Source of the DNA: Dimorphilus gyrociliatus
Lineage: Eukaryota; Annelida; Polychaeta; Dinophilidae
Direction: 5' to 3'
Assembly: GCA_904063045.1 (NCBI GenBank)
Contig: CAJFCJ010000009.1
Location: forward strand, 1,984,968 to 2,048,967
DNA length: 64,000 nucleotides
Position 1 is the first letter of the stretch. Each line of letters begins with the position of its first letter. Of this stretch, positions 51,732 to 62,581 are shown piece after piece. Made by a program: the position numbers and the translations under genes. The notes beneath the pieces were generated by a model. That model did no database searches, was not told the origin of the DNA, and saw nothing but the letters and a program-made list of their open reading frames with translations.

Positions 51732-53075
51732 CTACTCCTTTTCCATTTCGATATTAAAGTTATGGATATACTCTTGTAATATCGTATAATAGTAGTCCTT
51801 ATCGATTGGACTAATTTTATACTTATGATCTAATTTTCCATGGCTAACTTGCTGGTGAATATATTCAGATAATATGGATTCCGTATCATCATTCAATTCC
51901 ATTTCCAATAAACTGTACATTTTTTTAACTTGTTCTAATGGATTTCTTACAAAATCATTAAAACAAATATCTATAAATCTTGAAGATGATTCTAATGTTT
52001 TCTTTTCGCTTTCTTCAATTCTGCATCTGATTTCAAAGTAATTAACGATGGCATTAACATTTAAATCAACAACTGGTTGTTTCATTGCACTGAATTCACA
52101 TCTCCAATACGGAAAATAGATTCTCGACATTATTGAAACCAAAGATAATAATGAATTAATTGCCATAATTGGATCTCTATACAATGTAATAATTTTCGAG
52201 TCTGGGAACACTTGACAAATAGCATCTAGATTGCCCAAGCACATGTGATTCATTGCAAGCAATCTCCTCTCTTTATAATTCAACATATAACATTTAAAGT
52301 TTCTTTTCATCTTCTTGTAAATATCGATCCATTGTTTTGTTGTAATTGAATCCATGGCATGTCTAAATTCTTCCATGCCTTCCATAGAGTAGAATTGAAT
52401 AAAAAAGCCATAACAAGATAATTCAAAGTAAATATCTTCGGGATCTGTTACGTCCAAATCGTGAGTCATTTTAATATCGTTCCAAAAATTTAATGAACGA
52501 AACGTATGATGCTCTTTTTCGCATTTCTTTAATTCATTTAAGTCAAATTTAGAAAATGGATTTGAAGGTGAAATAGAAAGCGTCATTTGCATCCAAGTTT
52601 GCGGGGCAAACCACGATTTATCATTAGCCAATAGACAATGCAGGAAACTGCTTCCAGTTCTCGGTTGGGTAAAAATAAAGACAGGTTTCACTAATTCTAC
52701 TTTATCTATTAAATGACGATTATTCTTATAATAATCTTCGAATTTCGCCCGATTCTTTATACATCTAATCAAATATTGAAAAGTTACTATATGACCAAAT
52801 AAAGACATTTTAGTTTTTGATAATTCTTTAAAAATCAAAGATGTATTTTCCATAAGAAATTTATCTTCTTGCAATATTTTTTTCTCATTTTCATCAAGAT
52901 TATCATACAGTCTAGCGAGTGAACCAACAAATAGATGACAGCCAAATATTTTATAATACGCTTCTCCAACTATGTCAATTAAAAATTTCATACATATGTA
53001 TAATGATCTCATTATAATATGCATATTTAATATGTATACGTATATTAGTTCTAATTTTTTACTAATATATTTCAA
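51732..53075 (-). CDS. Sulfotransferase of the Sulfotransf_3 type, single exon
   Basis: PAPS-dependent sulfotransferase by motif. The single uninterrupted frame encodes 447 residues from the ATG at 53075; alternative in-frame methionines at residues 18, 22 and 29 are possible. A hydrophobic stretch at residues 8-36 may be a membrane anchor. The PAPS 5'-phosphosulfate loop PRTGSSFLH is at about residues 138-146. The 3'-phosphate region is in HMCLGNLDAICQVFPDSKIITLYRDP; the usual His of HRDP is Tyr. FTQPRTGS, LDVTDPEDIYFEL and NDFVRNPLEQVKKMY all resemble the bacterial and marine-invertebrate sulfotransferases of Pfam Sulfotransf_3, not the cytosolic SULT or Golgi carbohydrate families. The substrate is unknown. 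Lack of introns sets it apart from most neighbours. It is divergent from the DCX-EMAP gene. Confidence 0.85.
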   Translation of the reverse strand: MKYISKKLELIYVYILNMHIIMRSLYICMKFLIDIVGEAYYKIFGCHLFVGSLARLYDNLDENEKKILQEDKFLMENTSLIFKELSKTKMSLFGHIVTFQYLIRCIKNRAKFEDYYKNNRHLIDKVELVKPVFIFTQPRTGSSFLHCLLANDKSWFAPQTWMQMTLSISPSNPFSKFDLNELKKCEKEHHTFRSLNFWNDIKMTHDLDVTDPEDIYFELSCYGFFIQFYSMEGMEEFRHAMDSITTKQWIDIYKKMKRNFKCYMLNYKERRLLAMNHMCLGNLDAICQVFPDSKIITLYRDPIMAINSLLSLVSIMSRIYFPYWRCEFSAMKQPVVDLNVNAIVNYFEIRCRIEESEKKTLESSSRFIDICFNDFVRNPLEQVKKMYSLLEMELNDDTESILSEYIHQQVSHGKLDHKYKISPIDKDYYYTILQEYIHNFNIEMEKE

Positions 53076-53938
53076 CTTAAAATACAGAGTATGACTATTC
53101 TCTCACAAAAGGATATATTTTTCCGCTTCACGAGAAATAGGTCTCAAATAATAATAACTTTCATTCTGGTATTTTTAACATTGAAGAGATAAAGTTGGCC
53201 TAGAAAGTATTTCATAAGCTTATTGATTTCTCAAAATATATTTGACTACAGATAGATAATTAGACAATTGAAAAAACTTTAAATTAGAGCTTATTATACA
53301 GTTTAATATTTATAATAGTATAAATATCCACAAGCTATTGTCTTCCCTTATCTTTCTACTCTTCTGCACTTTAGTTGTTTCAGCGTTTTTCAACAAATTT
53401 GAACGCTAAAGAGACGACTAGAATAAGAAGGAAAAAGTTTATTTTTACATAATTCGAAGTCATGAAATGTAAATTTACAACCGGAAGTATAGTATTCGAT
53501 TTTTTTTATAAAATAATTTAGTACGTAAATTCTATTGATATTTTACCTTATTAACATAACTTTAATGCTCTTTTGGGCGTTCTCAAAGGTTAATTGACAT
53601 GAAAAACACCTTTCTTTTATAATCTTAAAATCCGATATTTAAATGTATTAATTAATAATAGACTTTATTTTATATCATCGCTAAAAGGAAAAAAAAACCT
53701 ATAAAGTAATTGATTAAAAGAGAAATTTATGATATACTGAATAATAAACGTCTTGTTGGAGGCGTTCCTTGAATTAACTCATTAAAAATTTTGTTTTCTT
53801 CTTTTTTTCTCTCTCTCTCTGTTTCTCAGTCTTTTTACCTTTTCACTAAATGGCTGCGTCGCTGCCTATCGATTTGAATAAGAGCGCTTTTTAGACGCCC
53901 TTTAGTCAGACTCAAGAGCTCTTAATCGACTTTTGAAA
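53076..53938. other. Divergent region between sulfotransferase and DCX-EMAP genes
   Basis: About 860 bases, AT-rich, with a CT-rich stretch near 53796-53830. No clear core promoter elements or genes. Confidence 0.6.
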
Positions 53939-54439
53939 ATGGAAGATCCACTTGAAGTGAGAAAAATGACGGAGTTAGTTAGAAAAAAGAAGAAAAAGAT
54001 GAAAGATGGTAAACTTCTACCTTCAAAATTACCAAGACCAATTAAGGATTTATCGCAATATATAAATGTAAGTTTTTATTGCTTAAGTATGATAAAGCAT
54101 TCTTTAGATTAAAACTATAATATACTTGCATTTATCCTTTATCTTTAGAAGATCTTATTATTCAATGATGATTTTCCTTCCTAAATTCTATGAAAATTTT
54201 CAAATACAACCGTTATTAATTAAAAGAATAAAAAACTAATTAAAAAGTAGAATAATGATTTTTTTCTAGCAAAATCATTAGGATAATGTGAAAAGTTTGA
54301 CACTATCCTCTTTTATTTTTTAAATGTAGGTTAATTAGTAAACAAAAAGAATTGAGGAAGCGAGTTAATTAATTTAATTAATTGTAGTAGAGTAAAAGAA
54401 AAGTATAAAACGAAAACAAACGAATATAATATCTATATA

Positions 54440-54480
<41 letters not shown>

Positions 54481-57400
54481 TATATTAGTATTATATAAAA
54501 AAAATACAGGAAGACGTTTAAAACTGCAACTTTTCAATCTTTCATTCGCCAAAATCAATATCTTATTAACCAGCCAATTATATTAAATAGAAAACTATTT
54601 AACATCGCCTCTCTTTTTACTTGGAAAACAATCTTACAGCAAGATTTTTTGTGGACAAGTATAAAATAAAAAAGAACTATATGTAAGAAGAGATAAAGGA
54701 AGTTTTTAAAAGAAAAGAGAAACATAAGGAATAGAGAAGAGAATAAAAATTATCGCAATAAAAGGGAAAGAAAATGATTTTAAAAAAGAATCTCATATTG
54801 CTTTCTCTTCTTCGTTCAATTAAATGTATACAAAATCGATTAGATAAGCCTTTGCTAAACGTAGGCCTTTACAAGAGATTTTATAGTAACAGTTGCGAGG
54901 TGATTATTGAACGATTGAATGAATAGAACGAACGAGTGGGTGGAGAAAGAAATAAATAAGAGTAAATTTAAGGGTACCAAGGCCTACTTGGTTTGTAAAT
55001 AGAAGGAAAATTTCCGCTACGAATTCTAAGGAATAAAGAAAAAGCTTTCTTTTCTATTCAGTATATTTTCAATTTCGAAATAAAAAGATCGCTTATTTAA
55101 TTAAACTTATTCAATTATACTTTTATTAACTAGTAATTATTAATTTATATTCATTAAAGAGTTTAAATTTTTCGCTTCCACCCCTTCTTTTCATTTTATC
55201 CTCGTCCTCATTGTTTACACGATTGAACTGTGTAATTAATCGTATAGGACCTAGAGTATCGATCAAAAACTCTTTTTCCTATCTCTCTTCCCCCCTCCCT
55301 TCTCTATTTTATTTGTCCGTCCGCCCCTACTCCCTCCCCCTACCTTTACCTGCCAACCCCCCCCTCTCTCTCTCGCTCTCTCGCTCCCTCTCTTTTCATT
55401 TCTCAATTCAAAAGCAATTGCATCCGCCAATCGTTTTTTTATTTCATTTTCGCCACTTCAGCATTCGCAAGACGAAGATGATATAGAAATCGACAACGAA
55501 GAAGAACAAATGAAAAACGGAATTGACGATAGTACTCCTCGAAGGGGTCATCTAGTGACGTTTTTTAGAAATGGTGATTGTAACTATAAAGGTTTGAGGA
55601 CGGCTATAAGTTCAAAACATTTTGGTAACGTGGAAACGCTAATGGTTTGGTTGAATGACAAAATACCAACAGCTGCCGGAGTTCGCTATATTTTCTCGTT
55701 ACCAGAAGCGAAACTAGTAAGGGATATTACTGAATTTGGTAATGGGGGATCCTATGTTGTTTCAAGCGTTAGAAAACTAATAGGTATAGTTATTTTTTAA
55801 ACACAATTGTTTGGTGTATATTCAATATACGACAATTTCGTTTGATTAATCGATTAAGTAATCTATCCAACTTTTTTATATTCGATTTATAGACGTCGAT
55901 TACGGGTTTTCAAAGGAAGGTTATTGGGTAAATAGACGGCCAACTGCGTCGAAATTTCGAAGATCCGATCAGAATTTATTAGATCTTGCATCACCAGTAA
56001 CTAGCCAAACCTTGTCAAGATCAAACTCTTTGAGAAGCGTGGAATCAACACCCCGTGAATTATTAATAGTCAGTAACACGAAAAGATCTTCAAGACAAAA
56101 GATTTTCCTTAATCCTAAAACAAATCAAGACTTTTCAAGATTTCTTTACGACTTAGGTAATACAGTAGAGCTTGATTATCCGCCTATTACCGCCCTTTTT
56201 ACCGCACAACCACCTTATAAGAAGGTCGAGAGCTATTCACAATTATTGAGAGATTGTAAACTCAACGACGCTTTTATTGCTTGCGGTCAAGAGGGTAAAC
56301 CTAAAGAGTTTAATCAAAGCGATTCCGAAACACCAAGAAACCAATCAAAACGTTCTTATTTACAACAATATAAAGCAAATAAACAAGCTGTACAGCCGAA
56401 GAGAGATCGCTGGGAAAGTGAAGATACATCCATACCAAAACCTAAGCCTAATGAACTTGACCATACAATCAATGTTCTGCGAGCCGAAATTAATGGAAGA
56501 AGAAGAAGTTTTTTAATTCCTACTTCTCTAACAAAACAAGCTAATTCTCTTAGGCCTAAGAAAAGATTAAAATTAGATTGGATTTATGGAATGAATACGT
56601 CATCCAAGCATCCTCTTCATGTACTATCGACTGGTGAATTAGTTTATACAGTAGCAAATATTGCTGTAGTTTATGATAGGAAAAAGTCAGCTCAGAGGTT
56701 TTTCACAGGCCATAAAATGCCTATAACTTGCTTAACAGTTCATCCAGATCCACTTCAGCCATATGTAGCTACAGTTCAGTCGGTGAGGCCTGTAATAAAA
56801 ATATGGGACGCCAGATCACTCGCCATTTACGGCGAGATAGGAGAAGGTAGTTTACAAGGCAATATTTCCAGTATTCAATTCTCAGTTACGGGATTAATGT
56901 TAGCCGTTGACTCGTCAGACAAGCACACTCTCTTCATATGGGATTGGAGGAACAAAGAACTTCTCATAAGGACAATGGTAAGTTCATAAATCTTTATATT
57001 TCTTTATAGTTTATAGTTCCATTTAACCCCCTTAGCCTATCCTTTGCTTAATCCATGTTTTTTAAAATTAATCGAACTTTAGTAAACAATTATTATTTCG
57101 TCTTTTCCTAATTAATCGTCAGTTGGACGGTTGGGCTGATTTTTTAACATCTTTAAGATATTCAACACTATCCGCCAAATACATGATGCTATTGGTAAGC
57201 TTAAGCACAACATGGAAATATCAAACTTTCCCTTATCTTTTTTTTTAAAAAAAAAAAAAGACAAAAAATAAAAAGTAAAAATGCAAATTCTTTTTATCAC
57301 GTAACATAAATGAAAGACACTAAATATTTTAGATTCTACACGCATATTTAATCTTTATATATATGTATGTATACTGTATATATAAATATACGGTATATAT

Positions 57401-59254
57401 GAATGAAATGCAAGTTAATAAATGAATTATAATCAACATTAAAGAAATATAAGAGAATATGAAACATATTGATTATAATAAATCACTATAGATTGTATTT
57501 CTTTTATCATTATTCAATAAACAAAAGCATTCGCACTGCACTAACAATTGGGAAAAAGCTGGATCGGTAAGGCAAATCTTCTACTGTATATTATATGCAA
57601 TACTGTAGTACACATGATGTTCTGTTATGATATCTCTCTCTTCTTTATTATAACTATATGTATTTGTATTCTATCTTCATCCACATTAGATTTAAAATGA
57701 AATATTAAACTTTTCTTTTCCAAATTATTTTTTTTATAAAAAAACAAAATTGCACAAAAAAATTATTTTTTTCTATTTTACTTTATTTCATGATAGTAAT
57801 GTTCTAAAAATGTTTATTATTAGGCTACAACGGAAACTTCAGTGGTATCTGCTATTTTTCATCCACACGATCCGAGTTTGATAATTACCTACGGCAGGCA
57901 GCACATACATTTTTGGAAGTTATTTACCGAAGGCGATAACTCGTACAAGTTACTCAGAGATAAGGATAGTGGAAATTTTATCGATTATTTTGCCCCAATT
58001 CCAAGCCATGTTACCGCTGTATCATTTTCACCAAGTGGAGATGTTGTTACTGCCGATTCTGAAGGAAGGATTATTGTTTGGAGTAAAGATGAAACTGATG
58101 CTTATACCATTAATGAAGAATACAGCGGGGATTTATTACGAGCTCATTATAAGAAGCCTATAACATCCTTAACTACCTTAGGAGATGGTACATTATTATC
58201 GTGTGCTGGTAATGAAATAAAAGCATGGGATTTATCGGCTGATTATCGATTTGTGACTGAACGTTTAATACCGGAAGTTGCGGGAACTATTAAGAGTGTT
58301 GTAACAAGAAATATTGGTGGAATGGATGGTGCTATTTACGTAGTTACGGCTAAATCATCATTTTTAGAGGGATCTTTACAAGATAAACTGTCATTCGTCT
58401 TCCATGCTCATTCTCAATCAATAGCAGGGCTCGCTGTTCATCCAAGTGAACCTTTCTTTTACACTGCTGGTCAGGACTCTTACGTTTGTAAATGGTCCGC
58501 TGCGAAGAAGAAGATGATCTGGCGAATTCATGTTGATATTAGTTGTTCATCTTTGGCTCTTGACCCGCATGGAAAGGTTCTTTCAGTGGGTACTTCTAAT
58601 GGACGTCTAATTGCTTTGAATGCTTTAACTGGCGATCATCTATCGTCGATTCAAATATCAAATGATTTACTTGATTCAGTCAGCTATTCACCGAAAGGCG
58701 ATCGCTTAGCAGCCGCGTGCCATGACGGAAACGTCTATATTTTCGACGTACTCGACGATTCCGTAGTCTATAGGAGAAGAGACAAAAAAGGAACTCTCCG
58801 AGGTCATAACAATGCTGTTTTAAACATCGATTGGGACAAAAGTGGAAGATATATACAAAGTGAATCGCGAGACTTTGACATATTGAATTGGGATACTGAT
58901 AAAATGAGTATTGTTAAAGAAGAAACAGCTGCAAAATTTGAATGGAGTACGCATAGCTGTACAATTGGAGCCAGAATTTCTGGAGCTTGGGCAAACATAG
59001 CAGATGGAGGCTATATAAGTTGCTGTAATACAAATTGGAATGGAAAATTACTATTAACCGGCGGAGCGGAAGGTTCCATAAAACTTTACAATTATCCTTG
59101 TTTACCAAATTCAAATTTTGACGAAAGACGTCCGTACTGGGACGTTGTTAGACGAGTTAACTTCTCGGCCGATGATTGCCACGCATTTACAATTGGTGGA
59201 AAAGAGAGCGCCATTCTACAATGGTCTCTCTCCGACCAATTAGAATTTACGTGA
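53939..59254 (+). CDS. DCX-EMAP: Doublecortin-EMAP (DCX-EMAP/EML-like) microtubule-associated protein
   Basis: Microtubule-binding protein joining two doublecortin domains to an EMAP-type WD40 body. The Drosophila protein of this architecture is needed in ciliated mechanosensory cells. Exons 53939-54067, 55462-55783, 55893-56977 and 57824-59254 join in phase to 988 residues. Domains: a basic N-terminus; DCX1 at about residues 72-150 (HLVTFFRNGD...YVVSSVRKLI); a serine-rich linker; DCX2 at about 205-285 (RELLIVSNTK...DAFIACGQEG); a HELP motif near 375 (LKLDWIYGMN...TGELVYTVANIAVVY); then WD repeats, many ending in IWD, IWDW or KLYNY, to the C-terminus. Intron 1 (1.4 kb) and intron 3 (0.85 kb) are long for this window. 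The poly(A) signal AATAAA at 59254-59259 starts at the last base of the stop codon. Exon 1 is assigned by phase and context and is slightly less certain. Confidence 0.9.
54430..54484. repeat. (TA)n tract in DCX-EMAP intron 1
   Basis: Begins with CTATATACTGTATATA and continues as pure TA for about 35 bases before breaking into TATTATATTA. Confidence 0.9.
55255..55440 (+). other. Long C/T-rich tract before DCX-EMAP exon 2
   Basis: Nearly 190 bases of pyrimidine-rich sequence with runs of C and (CT)n, ending about 20 bases before the exon 2 acceptor at 55461. It is by far the most C-rich stretch of the window. It may act as an extended polypyrimidine tract; the frame that happens to be open across it is Pro/Leu/Ser low complexity and is not called. 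Confidence 0.75.
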
Positions 59255-59699
59255 ATAAAAAAGTAAAAGTTTACTTATCAAAAATTCAGAATTATGCATT
59301 TAAAAATGAATTTATTATGTAAATACCAACTAACTATTTAAGTACAAATTCAAAAACAAATAGGGTGAAAGAAATGCCATAAGTAGTTTACATTAATTCC
59401 ATTTATTAACATTAAATTACACAAAAGAAGACTATACTATCAAACTATTCTACTAAAGATTATATAAATACATTTACAAACACAATAATCTTTTGTAAAT
59501 TAGTGATATTTTCAGATAATAAAGATAATATAGATGGTATCTTTATTATCATCATTGGCTTGTTTTTCAACAGAGGTACAATATTAAAAAAATAATCATT
59601 TTGACCTTACTAAAAGGAAAGGAAGAATCTGAAAATATGTGCGTGTGTTTGTTTGTGTCTAAGAGTGTAAAGAGTGTAAAGGTGTAAGTTCTTTTTTCC
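59255..59699. other. Convergent spacer, DCX-EMAP and STAT 3' ends
   Basis: AT-rich 3' UTR sequence for both genes, with a GTGTGT-type stretch near 59640-59670. No gene. Confidence 0.7.
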
Positions 59700-62581
59700 T
59701 CACGTCATCGTCATAGGTTCAACCGGAACAAGTCTAAACATCTGATTGTTATTTGCCAAGAAGAAGCCTCCATTTGCTAGAATGCTTGTTGGTATTGGCT
59801 CAGGATTCGCAATTTCTGTCACTTCATTTTGGGTTCTTACAGGTTGTTCCTGTATATCAGATAAGGTTGGGCCATCTTTCATTAACTCCTGAAAAAGTTG
59901 ATTTATCCACGCTTCCGAATCGCCTCTTTCGCTCATTCTATCTGAATCTGAATCAGCATTATTACCGAATGCTGGTGCAGCAGGATTATAAGGTCGACTA
60001 AATATATTCCCATCGGGCGAGCAAGGAGATGAATTTGGATCCGATCGATTTTCACTACCAGCTATTTCATCATGTTCATTCTCCCTTTCAACTTTCGAAA
60101 CATCAACAACAATAATTGTTGTCATTTGTAGTTCTTCATATGAGGTTGAACTGCCTTTAGACATTTCTATAGGAGAAGTACAGCCTTTGAAATTCTACTT
60201 TTACTCTTCTTTATTTATATTTAAATAATTTTTATCAATAACTAATAATATACCTGGAACCATACTCAAAATATATTCGCTGTTATTTACAAACTCTTTT
60301 TCTGATCCATCATAAATGACCAGTTTCCTCAGTAGGGGGAAACGTTGTCTCTTTCTAAGAAAAAGATAAAACAAGTCAGCGATAAACAAAAGAATAAGTA
60401 GGCAGTAAATTATAGAAGGTATAATATGTTATTGAGTATTATAGAGCACCAATACCGATTTAATGATAACTTACATTGGACAATCATACTGCATTGAAAG
60501 TAGAATACGAACAAGGCCAGTTTTCTTTAATTCTTTTTCTTTAAGATTTTGTCTTGTTTTCAAAATGATTCTTTTATCTCTAGAAGTTACATATAAAACT
60601 TCTAGAGTTAATTGTCCGCAAACTTCCTGAGACTGATCCTTATTTATAGCCTTTTCGCTAAATCTTACAAGAAATGCACCGTGCTTCCTCTGTCCATCAA
60701 ATAATATTGCTTTTACGTGATTGGGTGTAGCAAAGCCAAAAATAACCCTAATAAATTAATGAATGATTATTAATAATTTAATTTAAATTTCAATTATTAT
60801 TATACCCTTTGGCCCATTCAATTTTATAGTTACTGGCAGTAGTGAGGCAAGCGTAGAAATATTTCCAAAAGGTAAAATCCTTACCACTTTCTTCGCGAAG
60901 TCGTTTCTATAATAAAGAATAGTTGATTAATAAAAAAATATCAAAGTTACACAAATATTCTATAACGGACCCTATGAAATTGTTCCCAAGTAACTTCTTC
61001 ATCATCAAAATTGTCTCGATATTCACAGCCTATAAAAATTAAAATAGATTATTAAATATGTAAAATATAATTCATTTTATATTTATTTATCTTACGGAGA
61101 ACTCTCGACGCTAAATATTTCAGGTCGTTATCATTCAAAGGTCTTTGATATTTAGCAGTAAATGTCTTCTTTGACCAAATAGATTTTAGAAATTTCTTTA
61201 AATAAACCCATTTAACTTTTGTAGGTATTTGGCTATCCTGTACTCTACCTCTCTGTAAACAAAAAAAGCAGATTTATATAGTTATATACATTATATATTG
61301 TTTACCAATTAAATTAAATCTTACCGATGAATTGCCGAATAAATTAAACCAAAAAATTGTACCAAGAGCATCAACAGTTTGAGTAACGTGTTTTATCAAA
61401 GTGATTGGCAATGTTATATCCTAAAATGAATTTTATTGTTTAAAATGAATTTTAGATTTATTATATAAACTTATATAAACTTACTTTGGCAAGACAACTT
61501 TTAAAATGCGGTATATCTGTTTGGCATTCAACTTGTATAACAAAAAAATACTTTTTCTCCCTTATAAAGTCTTTTTTATCGGATTTTTCTTGTCTGTTTA
61601 CACGATCCATACTAAGTTTCTGAATATTCCATACGATACTTCGGTCTGTTGATTCGCTATCGTGTCTCAAATGTTCTTTGGTAATAATTCGTCCAAATTT
61701 GTTTATATATCTTTCAGAATCTCTATCCCATACTCTCGACGCTTGTTCGACATCACATTCGTAAATGGGTATTACTTGAAGGGGCGACGTTACTTTTAAA
61801 CAATCTTGACCCAACAATTTCACAACCATTGGAATATTCTTTATAATCTTTTTATCAACTTTTAATATTTGAGGTGGTTGATTGACAATTATCAATGCCG
61901 AACTAATTGTTAGAGATCATTTTAAAGTATAAATAATTTCTATTTACGTATTATCAAAAGATAAGTAAATACCGTTCTACAAAATCCATAACAGGCTTAT
62001 ATAAAAGATTTATAATTTCTCCGGCTTGATTCACATGCATATGATCGATGCATTTTTCCACAATTTTTCTTGCCGTTAATAGAAACATTCGAGATCTGAA
62101 CGGATAGAATGAATGGATTGATAGATAAATGAATAAATAACTAATGTAATTACCCGTCATCAATGAGTCTTAAGCATTCGGGACCATGATTTTGAAAATC
62201 TTCAACAAGACCTGAACCATTTAAACTTTTTCTTTGACAAATTTTCCAGTAATCAATAACATACTGTATAATTATTATTCAAATTAGTAAATTAGGTTTT
62301 AATTAGGTCTTTTCAATGGAAATATTTACACATAATCGGCCCTTCAAATCGATTAGCATGTGACAAACATGCTTAAATTCTCCAATTCCTCCAGAGAAGT
62401 CTCTCTGTATTGTTGACAGAAATTTGACTTTGCTATAAGACGTAGAATCATATTTTTAGTAAAATATTCAAACCTTGTTTACATCATTACAAGCATCAAA
62501 TATAGATTTATTAAAATTCTTGACTTCTTCTTCAAGAGAGGAGTATTTACAAGTCCTTTCCCAAAACGACGACTCCCCCAT
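59700..62581 (-). CDS. STAT: STAT transcription factor lacking a recognisable N-terminal domain
   Basis: Cytokine/JAK-activated transcription factor: on Tyr phosphorylation it dimerises through SH2 and enters the nucleus. Minus-strand exons 62581-62474, 62404-62330, 62263-62154, 62095-61973, 61902-61485, 61420-61325, 61252-61096, 61029-60971, 60906-60806, 60747-60475, 60354-60254 and 60184-59700 join in phase to 701 residues. The DNA-binding domain opens with VNQPPQILK, as in all STATs. The linker has FTFWKYFYACL, and the SH2 keeps the phosphotyrosine Arg in HGAFLVRFSEK. A Tyr in SYEELQM after the SH2 is the candidate activation site; the tail is acidic (transactivation-like). Only about 138 residues precede QPPQ, where typical STATs have about 315, so the N-domain is missing and the coiled coil reduced. 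The start MGESSFW is the first ATG of its frame, but the frame stays open without a methionine back to a TAG near 62668, so missed upstream exons remain possible. Confidence 0.88.

Noticed and set aside
55211-55486. 91-codon Pro/Ser/Leu-rich open frame
   Set aside because: It is the translation of the C/T-rich tract ahead of DCX-EMAP exon 2; it is low complexity with no family resemblance.
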